This document shows, piece by piece, positions 52,784-59,566 of a stretch of DNA of 64,000 bases (its first letter is position 1; each line of letters starts with the position of its first letter). Below the pieces are notes generated by a model. That model ran no database searches and had not been told where the DNA came from. It saw nothing but the letters and a program-made list of their open reading frames with translations. Made by a program: the position numbers and the translations under genes. The DNA is from Actinomycetes bacterium (GTDB taxonomy: Bacteria; Planctomycetota; Phycisphaerae; JAACET01). The stretch spans positions 1-64,000 of the forward strand of contig JAUXAG010000007.1 in the NCBI GenBank assembly GCA_030614915.1, given 5' to 3'.

Positions 52784-53432
52784 TAAAAGATATAGTAGAC
52801 AACGCGATATCGTGCCGGCGGAAAGGATAGCAGCCTGTAGAGTTACAGTCATTGGCGTAGGAGCAATTGGCCGGCAGGTTGCACTTCAACTGGCAGCTAT
52901 GGGTATTTCCTGGCTACAACTCATAGATTTTGATGTTATTGAAGAAAGCAACCTGGCTAGCCAGGGCTATCTTGAAGATGATCTTGGAAAGCCCAAAGTT
53001 GCGGCCACTGCAGAACTGTGCAAGCGCATAAATTCTGGTTTAGAAATCCAGCAGGTCAATGACCGCTTCCGCAGGAGCATGGAAATCGGCAATGCTGTCT
53101 TCTGCTGCGTAGATTCCATTGATATTCGCAAGCTGATCTGGGAGGCTGTCAAGGGTCGGGTTAGTTTCTATGCAGATGGCCGGATGAGTGCTGAGGTGCT
53201 TCGTGTTCTTACTGTCTGTGATTCAGCCAGTCGGGACTACTACCCTACCACACTGTTCTCAGCAGAACAGGCTTACCAAAGCACATGCACAGCCAAGACA
53301 ACCATCTACTGCGCAAATATCGCAGCAGGTCTGATGTTGGCACAGTTCAGCAAGTGGCTGCGGGGCCTGCCTGTTGATTCCGACCTGAGCCTCAATTTCC
53401 TGGCCTCAGAGATTGCTGTATTTTCTCCCTGA
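52773..53432 (+). CDS. E1-like ThiF/UBA activating enzyme
   Basis: The 219-residue protein shows RYSRQ at 6-10, the nucleotide loop [14 protein letters not shown] (24-37; GxGxxG), [15 protein letters not shown] (50-64), K73 and K75 in GKPKVAA, and CCVDSID (111-117). [20 protein letters not shown] (170-189) contains the likely catalytic Cys172, with Cys180 as alternative. It would adenylate the Ubl and pass it to the E2. It is shorter than full ThiF/MoeB proteins and lacks their zinc cysteines. The start is GTG, overlapping the JAMM gene by 11 bp. A terminator at 53473-53521 ends the operon. Confidence 0.9.
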   Translation: MNTSKRYSRQRDIVPAERIAACRVTVIGVGAIGRQVALQLAAMGISWLQLIDFDVIEESNLASQGYLEDDLGKPKVAATAELCKRINSGLEIQQVNDRFRRSMEIGNAVFCCVDSIDIRKLIWEAVKGRVSFYADGRMSAEVLRVLTVCDSASRDYYPTTLFSAEQAYQSTCTAKTTIYCANIAAGLMLAQFSKWLRGLPVDSDLSLNFLASEIAVFSP

Positions 53433-53472
53433 GCTTCTGTCGTGAGTTTGGTGAGGGCATCAGTAGGCGACT

Positions 53473-53521
53473 ACGAGCCGGTTCTTTACCTGAATATTGG
53501 TGATTGGGCCGGCTCGTTTTT
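53473..53521 (+). terminator. Rho-independent terminator of the ubiquitin-like cassette
   Basis: ACGAGCCGG (53473-53481) pairs perfectly with CCGGCTCGT (53509-53517), followed by a T-run (53517-53521), 40 bp after the E1 stop. Confidence 0.8.
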
Positions 53522-53772
53522 GCCTTAGATGCGTTCCATGCTTTACTTTAGGGTTGTATAATGATTATGTTTGTAAATAGAACTTGGAGGATAGGTTGAG
53601 CAAGTTGGTTAGATAAGGCAGCTAACAAAACGGAGAAGAGATGAGAATCGTATTTGCACTGCCGGCCACGGTATGAACGACGCAACTTCGTGGTAAGCTC
53701 TTCTGGTCCCCGCATCTATGGTTGCAATTTCGTAGAGTGAGATTGACCAACAGGAAGATTTATATATGTCCC

Positions 53773-54003
53773 ATGTCGTTCCTAAATAATATGGTAACCA
53801 AAAAATTAGCAGCGTACTTGAAAGACTGTTACGAAAGAATTCCTGCAAATGATATCCAACTGCGTGCTCAATTTTTATCGGCGATCTTGGAAGAACCTGA
53901 TAGATATAGGCTTTATACAGCACCTGGCATAGAAGCCATAATGTCTCTTTATCAGGATACTATCACAAAGCTAGAACCTATGCTATACCAATTGCTTCTG
54001 TAA
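53773..54003 (+). CDS. Small ORF of unknown function
   Basis: The 76-residue frame (MSFLNNMVTKKLAAYLKDCY..., ending LEPMLYQLLL) has protein-like amphipathic helices but no ribosome site and no recognised family. It lies alone between the terminator and the convergent pyrimidine-like operon. The remaining parts of 53522-54214 show nothing else. Confidence 0.4.
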   Translation: MSFLNNMVTKKLAAYLKDCYERIPANDIQLRAQFLSAILEEPDRYRLYTAPGIEAIMSLYQDTITKLEPMLYQLLL

Positions 54004-54214
54004 AGAATATCTGAAAAAAACACCCTACGCTCCGACTCTCAGGTTCGTGGTAAGTCTTGACACATCTTTTGTCAAAGGAGATAGCTAGTCAGAAATATTT
54101 TTCTTTAGATCCGCGATGGTCATCTTTAGAGATGTAGAAACGAAATGTGCAGAGTTTGGTTGCACCTTTGCGTTTGGACTAATCAGCAAATATGATAACA
54201 TACTAGTCGACTTT

Positions 54215-54889
54215 TCACTGTCGAGTTATTAATTTTATTCGATTGCACAGTTCTTCTGCCGTCTCCATCGGAGTGGGGCTCTGTACAATCGTACGTCCGA
54301 CAATAAGGTAGTCAGCACCAGCTTCTATTGCGTCTATAGCATCTCCGCCTTGAGTTCCAATCCCGCAGGAAAAAATTGGAAACTTAGGTCCTACAAGTGA
54401 ACGGGCTTCTTTTATTGTATTCAGATTAGTGCCAGGGGCTTGGATTGCATGAGCACCTGATTGAATCGCTGTAGCGACGAAATCGGCTAAGGCATCGTGG
54501 AAAGGCCTCGCGGATGGTTCAGTTAACTCGGTAAGAACAACAATAGCAAAATTCTTGTCCAGAGAAGCACAAGCACTTAGAACCGATGGACCACAGTGTC
54601 CCCAGACGGTAACTCCATCGGCGCCAAGGTCTAACAATCGCCTACAAAATAATGTCGCGATGTGCTCAACATCATGAATTTTGCCATCAACTAGGATTGG
54701 GATATCCAAGTATTTCCGAAGAAGTTCTATACTCCTGTAGCCATGATCAGGGTCCGAAAGCAACACATGCCCGATCTTTATACCTGCCAGCAGGTCCTCC
54801 AACGTTTCAATTAGTCGAAGACAATTATCTAATGACAAAAAATCTGCGGCCAAAAAAATGCCCGGTTTCGATCTCTCAAAAAGTCGCAT
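54215..54889 (-). CDS. OMP-decarboxylase-fold protein, short form
   Basis: The 224-residue protein has an OMPDC/KGPDC-like TIM barrel: GIFLAADFLSLDNC, IKIGHVLL, then IPILVDGKIHDVEHIA with the family's DxKxxD catalytic array, GVTVWGHCGPSVL, TELTEPS and GADYLIVGRTIVQSP (phosphate loop). The start ATG at 54889 has AAGGGA upstream, 13 bp after the other OMPDC gene. It resembles the short class of OMP decarboxylases, but two such genes in tandem suggest that one acts on a different substrate. It is the last gene of the MerR-controlled operon. Confidence 0.8.
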   Translation of the reverse strand: MRLFERSKPGIFLAADFLSLDNCLRLIETLEDLLAGIKIGHVLLSDPDHGYRSIELLRKYLDIPILVDGKIHDVEHIATLFCRRLLDLGADGVTVWGHCGPSVLSACASLDKNFAIVVLTELTEPSARPFHDALADFVATAIQSGAHAIQAPGTNLNTIKEARSLVGPKFPIFSCGIGTQGGDAIDAIEAGADYLIVGRTIVQSPTPMETAEELCNRIKLITRQ

Positions 54890-54902
54890 TAATGTTCCCT
54901 TG

Positions 54903-55871
54903 TCACAAAGCACCGATGGCAGAGTTTACATCCTTTCGCATTTTTATAACAGCCTTTCTGATATGTTCTGTGAAGGGCACGCCGGAGATTTCTTTACCTT
55001 CGGCATTACGGAAAGCATAAGTAATCTGTCTCGAAGAGCTTACTATCGCTCCTTTTTTAGCAGCGTTAAAACATGGCGCGATATCCTTACCTTTAGCACC
55101 TTGTGCACCATATCCTGGAAGCAGGAAGATTGCATTCGGCATGAGCTTGCGCAATTGTGCTGCTACAGACGGAAACGTAGCTCCAACAACTGCCCCAACA
55201 TTCGAGAAACCAGACTTTCCAATAGATTTCTCTCCCCAACTGTCCACGAGCTCAGCCACACGCTCATAAACAGTCATACCCTGGAAGGGGTCTGCAAGGA
55301 TCAAATCTTGAATTTCTCTCGAGGACGGATTGGATGTTTTGACTAATATAAACACACCTTTCCCATATTCAGAAGCCCTTTCAATGAATGGTTTGATACC
55401 GTCATAACCAAGGTATGCATTTATCGTAATAGCATCAACGCCTAGGCCTTGCGACTTACTCGTAATTCTACTGCTAGGACAACCTAAGTGTCCAAGTGCG
55501 TACGCGGCTGCCGTGGTACCTATATCATTCCGTTTGGCATCTTCAATGACAATCAGTCCTTTCCTGTGTGCATAAGCTACGGTGTTCATAAAGGCTTTTA
55601 TGCCAGCAGCGCCATAGGCTTCGTAAAACGCTATTTGTGGTTTTACTACAGGTACAAGGTCGAAAACAACGTCTATCACTGCCTTGTTAAAAGCCTCAAA
55701 GGCATTTGCTATTGCGCTATTTGTCTTGCGTACTTTCTGGAACGCTTTTTTCACTATGCTATTTGGTAGCAACTCTAGGCGAGGATCCAAGCCTACACAA
55801 ATTGGGCTGCCTTTGGTGTTGATCGCATCTAACAGTCTGTCAGAAAAATTGTCCATTATTCTGAGATCCAT
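54903..55871 (-). CDS. pyrF: Orotidine-5'-phosphate decarboxylase, long (type 2) form
   Basis: The 322-residue protein matches the type 2 OMPDC: SPICVGLDPRLELLP (21-35), VPVVKPQIAFYEAYGAAG (73-90), VIEDAKRNDIGTTAAAYA with the catalytic Lys/Asp (DAKRNDI, about 111-117), AITINAYLGYDGIKPF, FILVKTSNPS, AVVGATFP and FLLPGYGAQG. It decarboxylates OMP to UMP. It is encoded 34 bp after the SAHH-like fusion gene within the accessory operon, so it is probably not the housekeeping copy. Confidence 0.9.
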   Translation of the reverse strand: MDLRIMDNFSDRLLDAINTKGSPICVGLDPRLELLPNSIVKKAFQKVRKTNSAIANAFEAFNKAVIDVVFDLVPVVKPQIAFYEAYGAAGIKAFMNTVAYAHRKGLIVIEDAKRNDIGTTAAAYALGHLGCPSSRITSKSQGLGVDAITINAYLGYDGIKPFIERASEYGKGVFILVKTSNPSSREIQDLILADPFQGMTVYERVAELVDSWGEKSIGKSGFSNVGAVVGATFPSVAAQLRKLMPNAIFLLPGYGAQGAKGKDIAPCFNAAKKGAIVSSSRQITYAFRNAEGKEISGVPFTEHIRKAVIKMRKDVNSAIGAL

Positions 55872-55905
55872 CTTGCAACGATATCTAATCTTGGACCTAA
55901 AAAAC

Positions 55906-57645
55906 TCATAGCCGCAACGCCGTAAACATTTTCTCTATATCATTTTGGACATCATCTGGTACGCTGATGATGCTTCGAGGTAAAGTATCTCCTTTTTCTA
56001 CCAGCTCCAGCGCCATCAAGAACAGCAGCGCAGATATGAATTGAATTTCGTTGTCCGGCACACTTTCCGATGGGCCATAAAAATTCACCGGATTGCCTTC
56101 CGCAAGAAGGTCGAGTATACGCCCATTCACAAGTGTATGTCTGGATCCATAATCTTCAATCAACTCACACTTTCTAGTCAACGCTTTGAGATCCTCATGG
56201 TTGACTTCAAAATGCTTAGAACTAGCATTCACTAATATCGTCCCATTGTCTGCTAATGCTAGCTCTCCTGCACTGAGCCTATACCGACCAGTGCACCCAA
56301 TTATTAACTTTTTGTGTGGAATGGCGGCTTCAAGCGCATTTGCTATCTTAAAACCATCACCCCTCGCCTTCCTAAGCGATTCAGGGTCTTTGTCAAAAAC
56401 CGTAATCTTTGCACCATAACCCCTTAGAGATTTGGCGACACACTTACCAATAGTACCGTAACCAATCAGCAATACGTTGCGTTCTCGCAAGCTTATTGAG
56501 ATCTTCGAGATGAGTGACTGGATATTATGGGCCACTGCATCCCCTATAAAAGGTGGCTCAATCTTGTCCTTGAGCCAACAGCTTGCTACGTCAATGACAG
56601 GAAAAAGGCGGTTTTCTTCAGGTATCTGTTGACATTCCCAGATTCCGTTTCTTGTTTGTTCGACGGCGCCAAGACAAATATTGGCATCAGATCGATAGCA
56701 AGAGTGCCATAAGGTCGATGCATACCCCCCATCCTGAAGAATGACGATCCTTTTGGACGTTCTCTTACTGTGCTCAATGGCTTCCAGTAGGGCTTGTTCC
56801 ACGTTCCCGTCGAACCTTTTTTCGTAATAAGGCGTGAACCAAATATTCCTGTAACCTTTATGTTGTAGCACAGAAATTACAGATCCCTTGGCTGAATAGG
56901 GGATTGCAACAACAAAAGTGTTCTCAGGTTTCATACCTACAGATTCAAAGGCCGCGATCAACGAATGAAAATCAGAAAGTACATGGAGAATAATCAGTAC
57001 ACAAGTATTGTCGAAAGGCCGTTTGTTGCCAGCGACCTTTTTGCTGTAGTATTCCAACATAGGAGCCATAGGAAGCTCCAGCGGTTTGCTTTTAAGGCAT
57101 ATTTCGGCAAAACCCGGTATGTTTTTCGCACAAATTCGAGAGCTGACCGTTAACCGCCTATAGTCGTCTGAGAGGAGATAATCAGGTCCGCTAAGCAACT
57201 TCGGTTGTACAAGTACGTCAGTGTATCTTAAGAATCCCTCATAAGGAAATAGTATATCTGCAGAATATGTCATGCGGGTAGCTGGAGCGAAAGCATGCTG
57301 GCAATGAAGACCATCGGTCTCAATTGTGGCAAATGGGGATATGACACCTTTGAATTGCACCGCATATGCCTGACCGGGACCGAGCGAGGAAATTTGAATC
57401 GTCCAACTGATACTGATATACTGCTTGTTTCTATGAACAAGGTACTCTACCAATTTGCTCCGGTCGATTGGATGAAAGTCCTCGTATGAAGAGTGCAATT
57501 TCTCGACAAAAGAAAACTTTACGCTGGCACTCTTATCAGATAAATTAGTGAATGTATAGGAACGTAGGAACGAAGCATTCCAGTCATGGCCAATTCTTAT
57601 TTCGTCGTAGACACTTATATTGAATTCTTCCGGACTGACATTCAT
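55906..57645 (-). CDS. SAH-hydrolase-like protein fused to an unknown beta-rich domain
   Basis: Residues 1-200 are beta-rich and unassigned (FLRSYTFTNLSDKSASVKFS, YISISWTIQISSLGPGQAY). Residues 205-579 resemble S-adenosylhomocysteine hydrolase: ILQDGGYAST (303-310), LGAVEQTRNGIWECQQ (325-340, compare GxxEETTTG), FPVIDVASCWLKDKIEPPFI (348-367) and the NAD loop LLIGYGTIGKCVAKSL (393-408) with IIGCTGRYRLSAGEL later. The usual NDSxTK segment is changed to DVASCWLK, so normal SAH hydrolysis is doubtful. It lies between the phosphoribosyltransferase and OMPDC genes. Confidence 0.75.
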   Translation of the reverse strand: MNVSPEEFNISVYDEIRIGHDWNASFLRSYTFTNLSDKSASVKFSFVEKLHSSYEDFHPIDRSKLVEYLVHRNKQYISISWTIQISSLGPGQAYAVQFKGVISPFATIETDGLHCQHAFAPATRMTYSADILFPYEGFLRYTDVLVQPKLLSGPDYLLSDDYRRLTVSSRICAKNIPGFAEICLKSKPLELPMAPMLEYYSKKVAGNKRPFDNTCVLIILHVLSDFHSLIAAFESVGMKPENTFVVAIPYSAKGSVISVLQHKGYRNIWFTPYYEKRFDGNVEQALLEAIEHSKRTSKRIVILQDGGYASTLWHSCYRSDANICLGAVEQTRNGIWECQQIPEENRLFPVIDVASCWLKDKIEPPFIGDAVAHNIQSLISKISISLRERNVLLIGYGTIGKCVAKSLRGYGAKITVFDKDPESLRKARGDGFKIANALEAAIPHKKLIIGCTGRYRLSAGELALADNGTILVNASSKHFEVNHEDLKALTRKCELIEDYGSRHTLVNGRILDLLAEGNPVNFYGPSESVPDNEIQFISALLFLMALELVEKGDTLPRSIISVPDDVQNDIEKMFTALRL

Positions 57646-57767
57646 GAAACAGCTCTAGCTAATAAATGTGCTTATTAGTTTTTCCCATACCAAGCAATAG
57701 GTACCCCAGTTCGCAGTCCATCATCAGGGTCGTTACAATCCCCGCTACGAATACACACAGACCAAGT

Positions 57768-58460
57768 TCAGTAGCTGACTATCTCTTCCCCGAGTAACCT
57801 GTAAACCGGTTCAGGATGCGGATAACTGGGGACCCACCCACACTCCACCGCTTCGCTGTGATGGACGAGAGCGTACAAAGTTATGCCAACAGCAGAGAGA
57901 TTCTCACGAGCGCCTTGCTGTCTATCAAATATAATAAAAGCAGCTGGTACTTTGCCACCAAGGTCGATAAGAGGTTTGGCCGCCGAATAAATACTTGCTC
58001 CTGTTGTAGCCAGATCACTCACAACAGCGAATATCTCCCCTGCATGAACGGCCTCTCCCTTTACCGTAGCATGTAGCAATCGTTTTCGTGGACGAACAAT
58101 ACATGTTTCAATGCTCAATAGCTCTGCCAGTGTGTTCTTATATTGTAGCATACCGACAGGCCCCATAGGAGAGTCAATAAAGGCGAGCCGTTCAACTGAA
58201 TATTGTCTCACGGGATCTTCAAGTTTCTGAGCAAAGAGATTAATAAGCTTTCGGGAATGCTGCAATCCTCTTTGGGTGCTATAGTTAACCTTTCCGTTCT
58301 CTCCGGTTTCCGCGCCTAATGACAATTCATCAAGGTCAAAAAAACTTCCACCCCTGTACCCACTAGTAAAATCCCAAACGCTAGATTTTAGACATGACCG
58401 AAACGTGCGCTCCAATATCTGATGCTCCTCAGGATTTTGGCAGTTTGAAAGTTGTTTCAT
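57768..58460 (-). CDS. Orotate-phosphoribosyltransferase-like enzyme
   Basis: The 230-residue type I PRTase has RLAFIDSPMGPVGMLQYKN (about 109-127), IETCIVRPRKRLLHATVKG (about 136-154, the Arg/Lys loop of OPRT), and the PRPP loop IFAVVSDLATTGASI (about 161-175; the second acidic residue is Leu), then AAFIIFDRQQGARENL. It would add ribose-5-phosphate to orotate or a related base. It lies in an operon with two OMPDC-fold proteins, which together would make a UMP-type nucleotide. The N-terminal 90 residues are longer than in standard PyrE. Confidence 0.82.
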   Translation of the reverse strand: MKQLSNCQNPEEHQILERTFRSCLKSSVWDFTSGYRGGSFFDLDELSLGAETGENGKVNYSTQRGLQHSRKLINLFAQKLEDPVRQYSVERLAFIDSPMGPVGMLQYKNTLAELLSIETCIVRPRKRLLHATVKGEAVHAGEIFAVVSDLATTGASIYSAAKPLIDLGGKVPAAFIIFDRQQGARENLSAVGITLYALVHHSEAVECGWVPSYPHPEPVYRLLGEEIVSY

Positions 58461-58471
58461 AACTTATTCCT

Positions 58472-58870
58472 TCATTGGGAAAAACTCTTATCAATCTGTG
58501 CAAGTTGGACGAAATATGAATCAACTACTTCGCTCAGTGCTTTCCAGCCGGATCCTTTGATGTCTGAGCCTTCTCTAGACAAGGTTTCTAAAGCTCCGCT
58601 GAGTTTGCCCAAGAACAAATTTTTTTCCTCAACAACTTGTTTGTTATAAGGAGAATCAGCAGTAAAATTATTAAAGATATCGTCAATGAACAAGGATAGG
58701 AAGTAACCAAGGCAGCGTTCTTCTGCAGAGTCACAAAAAGTCAGGTTAGATCGTAATTTGTGGTTGAGCTCTGCCAAGATTGTGAAAGTCGGCCCCCCCA
58801 TGTCTTTTTTATTCTCAGCAATCATCACAGCAGAGGCCTGACCTAACCAGTCTCTAATTTGTGCTGCCAC
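58472..58870 (-). CDS. Helical protein of unknown function in the pyrimidine-like operon
   Basis: The 132-residue all-helical protein (MAAQIRDWLGQASAVMIAEN..., LGYFLSLFIDDIFNNFTAD) has no recognised motif. It lies between the MerR-like regulator (gap 17 bp) and the PRTase gene (gap 11 bp), so co-transcription is near certain. It may be an accessory or sensor subunit. Confidence 0.6.
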   Translation of the reverse strand: MAAQIRDWLGQASAVMIAENKKDMGGPTFTILAELNHKLRSNLTFCDSAEERCLGYFLSLFIDDIFNNFTADSPYNKQVVEEKNLFLGKLSGALETLSREGSDIKGSGWKALSEVVDSYFVQLAQIDKSFSQ

Positions 58871-58887
58871 TTCTCATTCCTTTCCAA

Positions 58888-59145
58888 TCAAGACTGGTGC
58901 TGTGAGAGCATTTGCCTCACGGTTAGGAGGTTATGTCCTTCGGCCTGAAATGCACGTATTTGCTTGCACCTGTCAAGATTTCGTGGATCGTAAAACCTCT
59001 TTCTTCCTTTGCGTTCAACTGACAATAGACCGATTCGTGTCCAATGATTAATTGTGTCGTAAGACTCACCCGTTTGTCTTGCCAAGTCGTCAGCGCTCAG
59101 TTGTTTGTTCGCGTTTTTTGTTTTGCCCATCACAAGGTCATCCAT
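58888..59145 (-). CDS. MerR-like HTH regulator
   Basis: The 85-residue protein is a minimal MerR-type DNA-binding domain: LSADDLARQTGESYDTINHW (15-34), TRIGLLSVERKGRKRFYDP (35-53), LDRCKQIRAFQAEGHNLLTV. No effector domain is present. The start may be at 59145 or the ATG at 59130; neither has a ribosome site. The upstream dyad 59163-59177 lies between promoter elements, as in MerR-controlled promoters. It heads the six-gene operon down to 54215. Confidence 0.78.
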   Translation of the reverse strand: MDDLVMGKTKNANKQLSADDLARQTGESYDTINHWTRIGLLSVERKGRKRFYDPRNLDRCKQIRAFQAEGHNLLTVRQMLSQHQS

Positions 59146-59160
59146 AAGAAATAGTTACAA

Positions 59161-59188
59161 AAGATACCCTAGGTATCGGTCTTATCAA
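59161..59188 (-). promoter_or_regulatory. MerR-style promoter/operator
   Basis: On the minus strand TTGATA (59188-59183), 16 bp and TATCTT (59166-59161) form a promoter. The nearly perfect dyad GATACCCTAGGTATC (59163-59177) lies in its spacer. Transcription would start close to the ATG at 59145, leaving almost no leader, which fits the missing ribosome site. The rest of 59189-59566 shows no gene. Confidence 0.5.
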
Positions 59189-59566
59189 CCATAAAGTCAT
59201 AATAGACCTAAAACGCATCAGGTCTTTTGACCCCTAATCTTCCAAAGACAACCTTTCCTGTCAAGTGAAAAAATCCTTTGTTTCTAACTCATCACTGAAA
59301 TATCGACAATCTAGTCATATCTAGTCTGTTTATAACTCCTGCTGTATCAGAGCATTATAAGATAGAAATGGTGGTTTTGGCGGACGGCACGTTGAAGGGG
59401 GAAAATTTTTCTGACTTGACGGGCGGTGGCGGTGATAACTTACTCTGAAAAACGCCGGCTATGATCCGAACCAACAGTGTATCGGCTCTAGAGTCGCTGG
59501 GAATTTGTTTACGCCACCTATGAATTCAGTTCATTTCTTATAACTCTCTCTTGCTGTGTCCAATAA

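Noticed and set aside
49425-53432. PRTRC-type system
   Set aside because: PRTRC cassettes also combine ThiF, JAB and Ubl proteins, but ParB-like and actin-like members are absent here and the Ubl and E2-RING proteins do not resemble PRTRC members.
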